Shown here piece after piece: positions 31,410-41,869 of a stretch of DNA of 64,000 nt. Numbering within the stretch: position 1 is the first letter of the stretch; each line of letters starts with the position of its first letter. The stretch comes from Aphrocallistes beatrix (taxonomy: Eukaryota; Porifera; Hexactinellida; Sceptrulophora; Aphrocallistidae). Both the position numbers and the translations under genes were made by a program. The stretch covers positions 3,596,001 to 3,660,000 of the forward strand of contig OY725502.1 of assembly GCA_963281255.1 (NCBI GenBank). The letters are read 5' to 3'. The notes beneath the pieces were generated by a model. The model ran no database searches, was not told the DNA's origin, and saw only the letters and a program-made list of their open reading frames with translations.

Positions 31410-33101
31410 TTAATTTATGGGTGTGTTAACTATCGGGGCGGGATAAAGGTCAACCGACTTTTCACCCACGCCAGAAGTATTAGCTGCCTCAAGTAGATTG
31501 ACGTCATCATTCGCATCTCCTGAGAGAACTCCATATGCGTTATCACTCAGAGTTGAGACAGGTTGGAAAGTCGTCTTAAATTTGTTCCTTTTCACATAGC
31601 ATCGAGCGACCACAATAACTACCACTAATGATATCAGTAAAAATACGTTCACTATAGCTTGTACTATTACGGCAACCAAAAAGGTAGGACAGCCAACGGT
31701 TTTACATTCATAGGAACCTATTTCATTGACACAAATTTCTGTACCCGTACAATCTACCAAACCAACTTCGCACTCATCAACATCTTCACACGATTGACTA
31801 TCAGCTGCCAGCTTATACCCAGCATTGCAGTAGCATTCAAAAGATCCTAAAGTGTTATTACAATTTTGAGCACAATGTGCCAGTCCCAGTTGGCATTCAT
31901 CTTCATCAATGCAATCGCCATTATGTGTCAGGCTGTAACCGCCGATACATGTGCAGGCATGGCCTGAATTCGTGTCGCGACACACAAAGTCCGTTGGGCA
32001 TGAAGTGGTTTTACTGAAGCATTCGTAGGTGTTATTCTGTGTACAGTTTGTGTAGAGAAAGGGGGAAGTGATGGCAGTTCGGTACACGTTACTCGGCTCA
32101 GAACAGTAAGCTGAATAAATGCGTAAACCGTATTTTGATACCAAGGATGTCCAAAGTAAACTACAGTCACAGAAAAATGGATTATCAGCATAGATGTATT
32201 TCAAGCTAGGCATTTGTTCGAATATTCCTGGAGCGAGCGTTTGGTAGGAATTATAATTGATGTATAGTCTCGTGAGAGTGCTAAGTCGAGAAAGGGAATT
32301 CAGTGGGAATGACGGGTTCCCACTGAGAGTCAAATACTTCAAAGCAGTCAACCCATTGAAAGACTCAACACTAGCTATTTTAATACCGTTTCCATCTAAG
32401 TCGAGGTAATTCAGTTTCCCAAGATCCGTAAACATGTCTGGCTCCAATTCTTCAATCTTATTACCTTCGAGACCGAGATGAGTAAGCATAGGCACATCTT
32501 TGAAAGTATAACGGACATCTGTTATGTCTGACCTTACTAGTTCCACATACTTCAGATTAGTCAACCCGTGGAATGCAGTGGGAATGAAATCAAACTTCCA
32601 AGTGGAAGAACCTAATCGAGGCTTAACTGATAAAGAAGTGAGTTTAGATAATCCAGAGAAATTTTGTGACTGAACAAAATTCAGGAATGATGAAGTATAT
32701 AAAGATTTCAAGTTCGGAAAGAAGTTGAAAAAGGATGGCTGGCTGAAGCTTACCGTGTAAGAATTGAAACTTAGACGCGTTATGTTCGGATTTGATTTGC
32801 TTGAGCAAATAGTTACATTGCTTAACGCACTATTCAAATTGAAACTCAATGAGGAGAAAATGTCAGGCAGATTTAGCTCAATATGGATGTCCCCCTTGAA
32901 AGAAATATACACGGTATGATACGTAGAGGTAGATTGGTTGAAACAGTATGTTAAAGTTTCTCCCACTTGACCTGTTGTGTTAGACTTCAAGTAACAATAA
33001 TTCCCATTGCAATAGTTCTTACTTCCTGATAATTGGCATTTGGTAGATACAACAGAGAAGAAACTCACCAGAAAAAGCAATGAAATGATAGATCTGTTCA
33101 T
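31410..33101 (-). CDS. Single-pass LRR-EGF cell-surface receptor
   Basis: A 563-residue single-exon protein. Residues 1-20 form a signal peptide (ISLLFLVSFFSVVST). Leucine-rich repeats run about 120-305 (LTHLGLEGNKIEELEPDMF, LNYLDLDGNGIKIASVESF, LKYLTLSGNPSFPLNSL), capped by an LRR C-terminal motif (NPFFCDCSLLW). About 360-475 hold EGF modules, at least two of calcium-binding type (DEDECQLGLAHCAQNC, DVDECEVGLVDC). One membrane helix lies at about 477-505 and a tail of about 58 residues lacks a kinase or TIR domain. The layout suggests adhesion or ligand binding at the cell surface. Signalling, if any, would use partners. I do not recognise a named orthologue. Confidence 0.8.
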   Translation of the reverse strand: MNRSIISLLFLVSFFSVVSTKCQLSGSKNYCNGNYCYLKSNTTGQVGETLTYCFNQSTSTYHTVYISFKGDIHIELNLPDIFSSLSFNLNSALSNVTICSSKSNPNITRLSFNSYTVSFSQPSFFNFFPNLKSLYTSSFLNFVQSQNFSGLSKLTSLSVKPRLGSSTWKFDFIPTAFHGLTNLKYVELVRSDITDVRYTFKDVPMLTHLGLEGNKIEELEPDMFTDLGKLNYLDLDGNGIKIASVESFNGLTALKYLTLSGNPSFPLNSLSRLSTLTRLYINYNSYQTLAPGIFEQMPSLKYIYADNPFFCDCSLLWTSLVSKYGLRIYSAYCSEPSNVYRTAITSPFLYTNCTQNNTYECFSKTTSCPTDFVCRDTNSGHACTCIGGYSLTHNGDCIDEDECQLGLAHCAQNCNNTLGSFECYCNAGYKLAADSQSCEDVDECEVGLVDCTGTEICVNEIGSYECKTVGCPTFLVAVIVQAIVNVFLLISLVVVIVVARCYVKRNKFKTTFQPVSTLSDNAYGVLSGDANDDVNLLEAANTSGVGEKSVDLYPAPIVNTPIN

Positions 33102-33172
33102 CTTAAACTTAAAATGGATATATAGACTTTCACAACGATCAGAAATTTTGCTTTGAAAACTCTATGCTCTCA

Positions 33173-33179
33173 TTATATA
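33173..33179 (-). promoter_or_regulatory. TATA box of the LRR-EGF receptor gene
   Basis: TATATAA on the minus strand lies about 72 bases upstream of the ATG. Confidence 0.45.
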
Positions 33180-34043
33180 GAGGGAATTGAATCAATTAAT
33201 GGATATAGTATGTGATTATCAGTGTTGTAATTAGATCTATACAACTTTATAGGATCAGACTAGTTGAATTAGATATAATTACTAACCATCCTGACTCGTG
33301 AGTAGTAAATTAATTCAGATGATAAACCATCAACATTCCATACCATTGTAATGGTTCCCTGGATCCTCAGGAGAACCTAGCCGCGGGCGAGTTAGGTAGG
33401 ACTGCAGTACAGTGTCACACCTGCAAATGTTCAGATCGAGATTCAATTTCCAGGTTTCAACACTTCACAACGCATACCAGTTTTATGGTGTAATACAGTC
33501 GACTCCACTTAATAGGGTCCTGTTTAATCGGGTCAACCGCTTAATCGGGACACTTTTGGCAGGACCGGAATAGCTCTCACACATAGAAGCCAATACAAAA
33601 TATTTTCGGTTAATAGGGTTCTTCGCTTAATCGGTCCGAAATGTCCTCTGACCGATGTGACCCTATTAAGCGGAGTCGACTGTACATAATTTTGAAACTT
33701 GTTTACTTTGTAGAGCTTTGTAATCATATTATTAATCATAAAACTTCAAAAATGTGACTCTATACCTTAAAAACATGTTTTTCAACCGTTGGAACCTAGC
33801 CTCTATTTTATGAAATTAGTTTATGAAATTAATTTGAGCACTATTGTAAACCAAAGAAATCAAATATAGGACACTTTTTTCGCTTTTCCCCCGCTTTTTA
33901 AAAGATAGTTCCATAATATCTGATTGAATAGTTGAGAGTATAAGAGACATAAGAATGGTACAGGTAACCTATTAGTTTATAAGAATGGAGACTGCCTGGT
34001 TAAATAGGTGAAGTGATCAGGTGACGAGTTCGTTAAACTTTTA
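33180..34043. other. Spacer with an intact MITE
   Basis: Holds the family A element 33496-33682. There is no gene. A plus-strand phrase TTTATT at 34040-34045 is the CFAP210 poly(A) signal in reverse. Confidence 0.5.
33496..33682. repeat. Family A MITE, intact, with TA target duplication
   Basis: It starts CAGTCGACTCCACTTAATAG and ends TATTAAGCGGAGTCGACTG, flanked by TA on both sides. This is the best reference copy of family A in the window. Confidence 0.8.
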
Positions 34044-37000
34044 TTACAAAGTGAAGCCAAGTCTTTTCTGTGTCTCTCCTCGACGCCAGCCCCGCCTTGG
34101 TCCCTGTGTATGCGGGATGTAGGAGGGCATTTCGATGGCAGTTGCATCTACAACCTGAAAACTGGGACGTATGCCCCCCTTGCCCTCATAAATGGGCCCA
34201 TGCCCCCCTCCACCACCTGATTGGGCAGCTTTCAAGAGCGGGTAAATATTGGTGTTGTCTTGTTTCTTAACTTGACCGATTAGATTCGTACTATACTTCT
34301 GAAATTGTTCCTCTTCCTGTTTCAACATTTTATAATTCAATTCTGCAATGTACTTGTTCTCCTTCTTTCCGAGTTCTTTCTTCTCTTTCTCTTTATCGAC
34401 TTGCTCCATGAGTTTACGCTGAAGACATTTCGATTCTTCTACCTGCTCCAAGTGCTGACGGGCTTGTTGCTGGTGGAAACGGCGATCCGCGTCCACCCTT
34501 TTATCAAGCTCATCTCTACCCTTCTCAATCTCTTCCATCTGTAGCTTGGCTTGCTCTCGGAGAATGTTCTGGCGGTGTTCATTACATTCTCTCTCTAATT
34601 CGTCCCTTTTCTCATACTTTATCTAATCGAATAAAAAGTTCAATAAAAATAATGTGAGATTTCGTACTAACTTGTTGGTTGATTTTGTAATTTTGTGATT
34701 GTTGGATCACAAAATTACACACAAAAAATGAAATAGTTCGGATTGGAGAAATGTCCTGGCTAAAGATTTATGTAAATATCGATGAAAATTGTTTGCTTTT
34801 GTTCCTCTGTGGGAAGGCACGGAAGTAAAAAAATGTCCAGGTTTTCTCCAAATTCCTCTGGTTACCTGGTAGATGTTACGTTTTAAAGTACGAAATCGGA
34901 AGAGACCTTATCTTCCTTGTCTCTCTTCTCCTCTGCTTGCCTCTGTGCTTCCGCTATTCTCTGATCCTCTGTGTCTGTCTGCTGTGCCATGTGAGAGGCG
35001 AGTTTGTCCACAAGATGGTCTTGCATCATACGGAGCTCGCCTATTCACACAAGATTGGATCTCAGCATTGATACACTCGTACTTGATGAATGTATCGATT
35101 TGGTGGCATGACTATACATGTAGCTTTGAATTAATGTCCTAATGATTTGCATACATGCAAACCTGAGCCTGATATAAGCGGGACGCAGTGTTGAATTTCG
35201 CGAGACATGGCGGGACGCAATAAAAAAGTACTCATATAATCAAAAAAAGCGGGATATAATGAGGAAATTTCATGTTTAAGCGGGATTTTTTTGGTGGTAT
35301 AGTTCATATTTTTTCGGTGGTTAACACCACTGTTAAGCTAAGTTATACGAAGGTCTCAACCTTAAAAATCCTTCACTTGATTATTATTAACACAGCTATT
35401 TAAATTGAGTTGAGGTACCTAACAGTTCTTTTTCCTTAGCTTTCCTCTTCTGCACCATATCCTGCTTAGTCCGAACAAACATTCCATTCCTCTCTGACTC
35501 TATCCTCTCCTTCACTGCTGCTACCTCTCTCAACTCACGCATGCACACCTGTGGATACGGATAGGCAGAGAAATAACAGGAATGGAATTGGTTGAAAAGA
35601 CAAACAATCGATTCTCGTTGATTCGAAGTCAGAAAATTTTCTATCTCCATCTCATGGCTTTTTTAAGGGCGAATTAGTGTAAACATTTACACCACGATTC
35701 TTCTACACACTGCTAGGTTCATATTTTTACGGTGATTAAACCCCCGGATGGCTTGGTTTTTTTCTATTTATAGTAAATACCCCGAATTTTTATGGCTTCC
35801 CAGCCCAAAATGGCTTAAACCGGAAATGACGCGACTAATTCCAGGGGCAACGGAGGATTTAATACCACGCGGTTAAGCCATGGTCTCAAACTTAAAAAAA
35901 CCCTGCTCTATCTTATTCTCACCTGTTGCTCCTCCAACTCATCTCGATACTCAATCATCTCTTTTCGCTTAGCTAACTCTTTCTCATCTTCTTCTTTATG
36001 ATAGTCCTCCGCTATCTTGTCCAGTTCCTTCTGCTCCGAAAACTGCTGGGTACGCTCGCTACCTCGAATCTCCTGCCTGTTGTGTACTTGCTTCAACTGC
36101 TCTTGACGGCAAACTATCTCCTACAACGCACCACCAATAATTGTAAGTTATTCCATATGGGTGTATATGTTACCGTTAAAACGTCAAATCAGTTATTATG
36201 TAAAATACCAAATTTCAGGACATACCTAATTTACGGAATGGAACGGAACGGTTCTGGAATTTTAAATGCCTAATTTACGGAGTTCCGTAAATTAGGTATT
36301 TAAAATTCCAGAACCGTTCCGTCAAATTCTGTAAATTATGTATGTCCAGATTTCAGGCATTATGCATAATAATTGATGGAAAATGCCTGGAATTTTTAGG
36401 TATTTTACATAATAGCTGATTTGACGTTTTAACTGTAACACATATATGATAGTCCTCCGCTATCAACCAATAATTATAATTGAATATTAATGAAAGTTTT
36501 GAAGTTTGCTAGACTGTTTTCAATTTTTTGAGAGTTTTAATTTCTTTCAAAACTGTAGTTTTAGAAAACGGCTTCATAAGTGAACATTTACGTCTACGTA
36601 TTTTAGTTTATCATTATGATACATCTTTAGTTTCCTAAACGTTTGTTCTAAAAATATAATCTCACAAATTGTATATATCCTATAAAGAAAATGTCGATAT
36701 CCTAACGACTCTACACTCATCTGTGAGCGATGATGGCATGACTAATTTCCGGGACGGGACGGAATTAGTTATCTTATCCGTACTGTCTCAGGAATTAGGC
36801 ATGCTTTCATCTGTAAAAAAAGTCGAGTTTAAAGAGGTTACTCTTAAAAAGATAAAATAAGGCAAACTGAGTCATAGTACATATTCCAGATGTAACTATA
36901 CAAAACATATCATATCCTGAAATGCTTACATCCTGAATTCTCTGTTCCTTTTTCAACTTTTCCTCTTCCTCCTTCATCTCCCTCTCTTTCCTCTGTAACA

Positions 37001-38820
37001 GTACAAACTTATCATCTCTCTTCTGCCTCTCATTCTCTATTTCCTGTTTCAGGTGAACTTGCTGCTCTCGCTCCTTCAACACCTCACTCAGTACTAATCC
37101 CCGATGCAAATGCTTGACTCGGTCTGTCTGGAAGTAACGGAGTTGATCCGATTTCTCAAGCACAATCTTCCTCTCCTCAGAACTAAGGAATAACATACAG
37201 TCCAAACCGGTTTTTTCTAACCATTTCTTTTCAGGTAAGAATAGTTAGAAAAACCCGAGTTAGATAAAACCGACAGTTAGAATAAACCGAGTTAGAAAAA
37301 CCGATGAAAATACTAGTCAATTTGGAATTTCTTACACCGTAAAAAGTTCAAATAATCCGAGTTCGAAAAAAACGATGAAAATTAATTATAATAACGAATT
37401 GAATAATATGTGCATTAAAAATTCGATAGAAAAAACGATAGTTAGAAAAACCCGGTTTCGACATACATGCCAACATCTGCAAGGAAAAAACGGGACATGA
37501 GTAGTATGCGGGACATATTATATTCGTATTAATCCTACACACTGAAAAGAGGAACAATTCCACTTTTTGGACGTTTTCGCGGGACATTACTTTCAACATA
37601 TGTCCGAAAAAACGGGACAGTTGGCAAGAATGGAATAACGTCACAAGAAGAAAGCTAGCAGATAACTGATTATCCATTGTTCATTACAATACGAGTATTT
37701 GGAGAAACTAGGCTTAATGGATTTAGAATCATTGGAGTTAGAGCAAAATGAAACTATGAACACATATTGGAAGAGTTTCAAAGACAATCTCACACTGGGA
37801 CAAACTGTTCTGGCATAACGGACACTCTCTATCTTCCTGCGAGTTTGTGATAGTTCACCTGGAGAAATTATCTTCCTGGTCTTACAAATAATTCGGGAAA
37901 TCCCTGGTACGTTATGTGCGCTATATTGAATTATTTGTCATATTTTAACTGTCGATTCTTTAGTCAATTGTTTTGTTTTTTGCCGACTGTTTGCCGACTA
38001 TACTAAGTATAGTGGTCAACTTAGCTAGCGTTTTCCTTTTTTCCATAACAAATTGTTCGTTAATCTCTCGTAAGTATGAGAGATGAATGAAATTATTAAA
38101 ACCATCGGAATTTATTGTAGAACCATTACCGTAAATTGGGGCGACTTTGGCCCTAAGAGGTTACTTTGTCCCACAATAGCAATTTTAATAAATATACTCA
38201 AACTTATGAATCAATGGAATCACATTAATATGTTGAATGAAACTCTCAATATATCTAAAGGTATTTAAACCACAATATTTCTAAGTTTGAGTATATATTA
38301 TTAAAATTGCTATTGTGAGACAAAGCAACCTCTTAGGGCCAAAGTCGCCCCAGTTTACGGTACCGTATTTCTCTGAATAATCAGACCAGCGATTATTCAT
38401 GGCAATAGGGTATTCACAAAATAATTTCATCAACAAGACACTGTGTATCTAAATAAACTACCGATGTTTCTCCTCCTCTGCATCGAGTCTCTGTCGTTCC
38501 AACTCTTCCTTCTCAGCCTGAATCCTCCTTGATTCCAGCTTCCTCAGTCGATTCCCTTCGATAGTGTTATCCCACTTCTTCACAATATCCTTCGCTTTCT
38601 GCTTCAACGCCTCCCTTTCTTCTTGTCGCCGTCTGGTCAACTCTGCTTTACGGTTGCGTTGCTCTAGGCTGCTGTTAGTCATGCGATGCAGTTCATGTTC
38701 TGGAAGGATTAGGATCTTCTGGTTGGGATTGTACAGCTGTGTGAGAGCTTCTGCCGAGTAGGCACGTTGCTGTTTGGCGCCTAATTTGTGCTCTCTTCTC
38801 TTAGGAACTCCGAGTGACAT
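34044..38820 (-). CDS. CFAP210: Ciliary coiled-coil protein, CFAP210 (CCDC173)-like, six exons
   Basis: Exons are 38462-38820, 36930-37182, 35923-36120, 35419-35548, 34907-35040 and 34044-34622, total 1,653 nt, 550 residues. Every junction keeps frame; the exon 5 donor (GTCTCT) is weak. The protein is almost entirely charged coiled coil of trichohyalin/plectin-homology type (EREALKQKAKDIVKKW, LSEVLKEREQQVHLKQEIEN, HKEEDEKELAKRKEMI). Length matches the roughly 552 residues I recall for human CFAP210, and the SDQLRYFQTDRVKHLHRG / VLKERE segment fits it. CFAP210 is a microtubule inner protein of axonemal doublets. CFAP45 or MNS1-like identity is less likely on length. AATAAA (34040-34045, minus) overlaps the stop codon, so the 3' UTR must be very short. 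Introns carry several repeats. Confidence 0.75.
35165..35292. repeat. Partial family B repeat in CFAP210 intron 4
   Basis: AGCGGGACGCAGTGTTGAAT and GGCGGGACGCAATA match the copy at 17838 in the same orientation. The right part is lost or replaced at about 35285. Confidence 0.55.
35743..35895. repeat. Family G dispersed repeat in a CFAP210 intron
   Basis: The phrase AGTAAATACCCCGAATTTTT, followed by CCCAAAATGGCTTAAAC and AGGGGCAACGGAGG, recurs nearly unchanged at 44239-44347 inside the Rieske gene intron. Confidence 0.65.
36161..36445. repeat. Nested palindromes in CFAP210 intron 2
   Basis: The outer arms TTACCGTTAAAACGTCAAAT (about 36170) and ATTTGACGTTTTAACTGTAA (about 36416) are inverted copies. 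Between them lies a second palindrome (about 36216-36359) with TAAATGCCTAATTTACGG against its inverse. The outer arm motif also appears alone near 3280. Confidence 0.65.
37198..37461. repeat. CAGTYGAAACCGG-end element, truncated, in CFAP210 intron 1
   Basis: It starts CAGTCCAAACCGGTTTTTTC and reaches AAAACCCGGTTTCGA, but the terminal CTG is missing where a family B-like unit begins at 37462. Its ends match the element at 51727-52240. Confidence 0.55.
37462..37632. repeat. Family B variant
   Basis: Ends CATACATGCCAAC and GTTGGCAAGAATG are inverted. The interior has AAAAAACGGGACA phrases at both sides and differs from the main family B. Confidence 0.55.
38128..38361. repeat. Long inverted repeat in CFAP210 intron 1
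   Basis: Arms of roughly 80-90 bases face each other: ACCGTAAATTGGGGCGAC and GGCCCTAAGAGGTTACTTTG on the left, CAAAGCAACCTCTTAGGGCC and GTCGCCCCAGTTTACGGT on the right. The transcript of this intron would form a long hairpin. Confidence 0.75.
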
Positions 38821-38920
38821 TTCTGTTCAAAATAATTAGCTAAACACATATTGAATTACACCACTCATGTTGGATCATATTAGCAATGTAAATTGTCTAA
38901 TATTACACAACTACGTATTG

Positions 38921-39137
38921 CATACATGCCAATGTCTCGTTTTTGGCGGGACGTCCCGATTTTTTCACTCTTCTATTGAGCTGATTTTTTCGAGTGTCCC
39001 GCTTTTAAATGAAATTTACCCCTTATGTCCCGCTTTTTTTGCATTCTATGTATCATACTCTTCAATTGCTTCCCACCATGTCCTGCGAAATTCAACGCTG
39101 CGTCCCGCTTTTATCATGGCTCAGGGTGGCATGTATG
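38921..39137. repeat. Family B hairpin repeat
   Basis: Begins CATACATGCCAATGTC and ends GGTGGCATGTATG. The interior GGCGGGACGTCCCG matches 21724-21939. It lies just upstream of CFAP210. Confidence 0.65.
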
Positions 39138-39908
39138 CTATTGAGAATTTTCCTTTTGGCTAAGAGTAGGCTCAACTCTATGGGTGAGGAAATTCGAGCA
39201 TTTATGACTTTCTATCAGGCAAATATTACAAGTGTTTGGGAGTAACTTCGAAATAATAATTCCATTAGTTTGAGTTTACGGGGTTTATTTTCAGAGGGGA
39301 CGAATGCCTGTTGAATATTCTAATAAGATTCCCCTCGACCGGATATATTATTTAGTGTCGAGATCATTATGAAAGTGATTAGATCTAGGATGAAAGTTCA
39401 GATAGCATTATGATATGGAATATCCTGTTGAATTTACTACTACAATTATTACGTTGTTCAATTCTTGCAAATTAGGAAACTACTCGGGTGTGAATCATAT
39501 TACTCAATAATTTGGGTAGAATAGTGGCTAGAATTGATAGTGATTTGACTACTGAACTAAGCTACATAATCTTACTATTCAAATTCAACTTTTTTGTAAA
39601 AAGAAATATTAAGATTTAGAAAGATTTGTGGAAGTATGTGTCCAGAAAATTTAATCTTTTAAGAAAGAAATTTTCTGGTTTGGGCAGAAATTCCTTTGGT
39701 CAACCTAATTAAAGTATATCAACTACTTCAGCAACTTTCCATTTCAAAATAGCTTTAAAACACAAATATTTTATCCTAAAATAGATAATCTTACACATCT
39801 TACACATGCGTATGGACGAACATATGCTAATGATGTCAACTGAAATGATATGAGTCTAAACAATGCTTTATGAATAGCAAGGTAATGTCCCTGTACCATT
39901 GAAAATGC
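39138..39908. other. Spacer upstream of the first WH1 gene
   Basis: AT-rich. I see neither a gene nor a repeat of the families named here. Confidence 0.4.
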
Positions 39909-39915
39909 TATAAAA
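39909..39915 (+). promoter_or_regulatory. TATA box of WH1 gene A
   Basis: TATAAAA lies 40 bases upstream of the ATG at 39949, implying a very short leader. Confidence 0.55.
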
Positions 39916-39948
39916 CCAGAAATAGCATTTCTACCCATTAGTCTTACA

Positions 39949-40719
39949 ATGGAAACTTCAGCGATGAATAAATCAAGTCACGTTATCTCGAAGAGGAATA
40001 ATAAATTGATCGAGAAACTTTTAGGCAGAGATAGGATCTCAGTCTGCACAGTCTTTGCACAAGTCGTGTCTGAATATGAAAATGAATGGGGCATGGTGGG
40101 CATTGGTCCACTTTGTCTAACGCATGATTTCCACCTCAACGCCTTCATTCTGACTCTAATAGACAAGAACTGTCAACGAGTAGTGTGGGAGAGTGAGCTC
40201 ACTCACTCAATGGATTACATGTGGGTGTCTGAAAAGTTCCATATTCTACAGCTAGATCAGATGATGGGGATCAATTTCATTTGCCATTTAGAAGCGCAAG
40301 AGTTTAAGACGAGGATACTTGAAATTCGGAATTATATAAAGGTTACAAGCCTGGATTCCGGTACGAATTCGTCGAACAAGGGACAAACAAAAATAAAGAC
40401 CACCAACAGTTTTACTTCGCTCTCACAGCTGAAAATAAAGTACACCCGCTCAGCTCCAATACAGAAACTCAAGAGCTCATCTTTTGGGATATCTTATGTA
40501 AAGAAATATTATAAAAAGCTAACGAAACATAAAGTGGATTATCAGAAATTGGACGAGACATCATTTTCAGCGCCTACTTCACCCATGAAGAAGAATTGGA
40601 GCACTCTACCTTTTGAAAGGGATTACAAAGAAGAAAATCCATATCAAACACTCAATGAGGTAAGTTCTCAACCAAGAAAATACCACACATTACCAAGCAA
40701 TCCAAAGACACTTGTTTAA
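39949..40719 (+). CDS. WH1 (EVH1)-domain protein A with tyrosine-motif tail
   Basis: A 256-residue single-exon protein. Residues about 20-130 resemble the WH1 domain of WASP proteins: LLGRDRISVCTVFAQVV, WGMVGIGPLCLTHDF, RVVWESELTHSMDYMWVSEK, FHILQLDQMMGINFICHLEA. WH1 domains bind proline-rich partners such as WIP. No GTPase-binding, proline-rich or VCA region follows, so it cannot itself activate Arp2/3 in the usual way. The tail is basic and Ser/Thr-rich and has two YxxL motifs (VDYQKLDE and NPYQTLNEV). The second is repeated in gene B as VYQTLSEV. It could be an adaptor or a competitor of WASP-type proteins; this is inference. It converges on gene B. Confidence 0.65.
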   Translation: METSAMNKSSHVISKRNNKLIEKLLGRDRISVCTVFAQVVSEYENEWGMVGIGPLCLTHDFHLNAFILTLIDKNCQRVVWESELTHSMDYMWVSEKFHILQLDQMMGINFICHLEAQEFKTRILEIRNYIKVTSLDSGTNSSNKGQTKIKTTNSFTSLSQLKIKYTRSAPIQKLKSSSFGISYVKKYYKKLTKHKVDYQKLDETSFSAPTSPMKKNWSTLPFERDYKEENPYQTLNEVSSQPRKYHTLPSNPKTLV

Positions 40720-41869
40720 TGCATGCGACTTTGAATTATTTGAAACTTTTAACAATTATGTAAGTACTATTAAATTTAGATGTTGAAAACTGAACTGAAA
40801 TTTCAGTCAAATCCTTTTTAAGAAACAGTTATTAGACAAAGTGAGTTCAATATTGGAGATCATTTTTTAAAACTTTGAGATAAGTTCCCTTTATACGCAT
40901 GTGCGAAACCGCATTGATTAAGCAATGATTTAGAATATTCGACCATTTAAAACTTATTTAGGATATTCAATTCCTTTTCCAAAAAGTGTTTATCAAATTA
41001 GCATAGCATTACTTTAACCAAAACGAATGATCTTTCTTTCAAAATGTAGACATATCCTACCACATACTATGATTTCAGGAAAAATATAAATGAGACATGA
41101 AAGAATTTGGATGCCAATTTGAACAATGTTGATTCGTAGAATAACTAAGAATATTCCCAAGCAAATCAATTCAAAATCTACCAGAAAAAATATTTCAACA
41201 GAATGCTAATTCCTATTCAATTAGACAAAAGTGAGTTTATTCCTAAATGCAAATGTTTCCGAACTGTAAGAGATACACTCTGTTTGAATTTATTTTTGAG
41301 ATTGGTAGTAATTCAATTTTATTTTTATTTTTATTAGAATTTCAATTTACTCAGGGACGTCTCCGAAGGGAGGCAAATAGGGGCACTGCACTCCCTCCAC
41401 TGGGAACTTTTCTTGCCCCTTCCCACCCCCCTGGCATATATTTATTCTTAGTTTCTAGTATTTAAACTCTCATCAAGATTTAATAAACTACATTTTTGAA
41501 AAAGAATGCATTTATTTTGTCCAAATTTGAGGACTCTAGGTATTTTAAGAGACAAATATTATCAGCTTCCAGGGATTTAGAGGGTAGGGTGTTGCTGTCA
41601 CGAAAAAAATGGCGACATCCCTGGTTTTACTACGAAGTACGTAGAGAAGATAACAAAACTATAATATTAATGTTTCACAATACACTTTTAATTGCAATTT
41701 GTGTTTATACATATGTTATGTGTTCATCTTTTTCGCTTAATTAATTATGACTTAAATTTGAAAATAATCGCAGTAAATTTGTGAGTATCGAGATTTATAT
41801 TCATATCAATGTATATAATTATTTGGCAAAATTTCAATACATACTATACAAACCGATAATTATCTATGA
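40720..41869. other. Spacer between the convergent WH1 genes
   Basis: AT-rich. Near 41350-41440 is a C/G-richer phrase (GGGACGTCTCCGAAGGGAGG) that looks like a repeat fragment. Nothing codes convincingly. Confidence 0.45.

Noticed and set aside
38867-39245. Plus-strand frames with FGGTSRFFHSSIELIFSS
   Set aside because: The same peptide appears from the family B repeat at 17854-18087, so it is translated repeat and not a gene.
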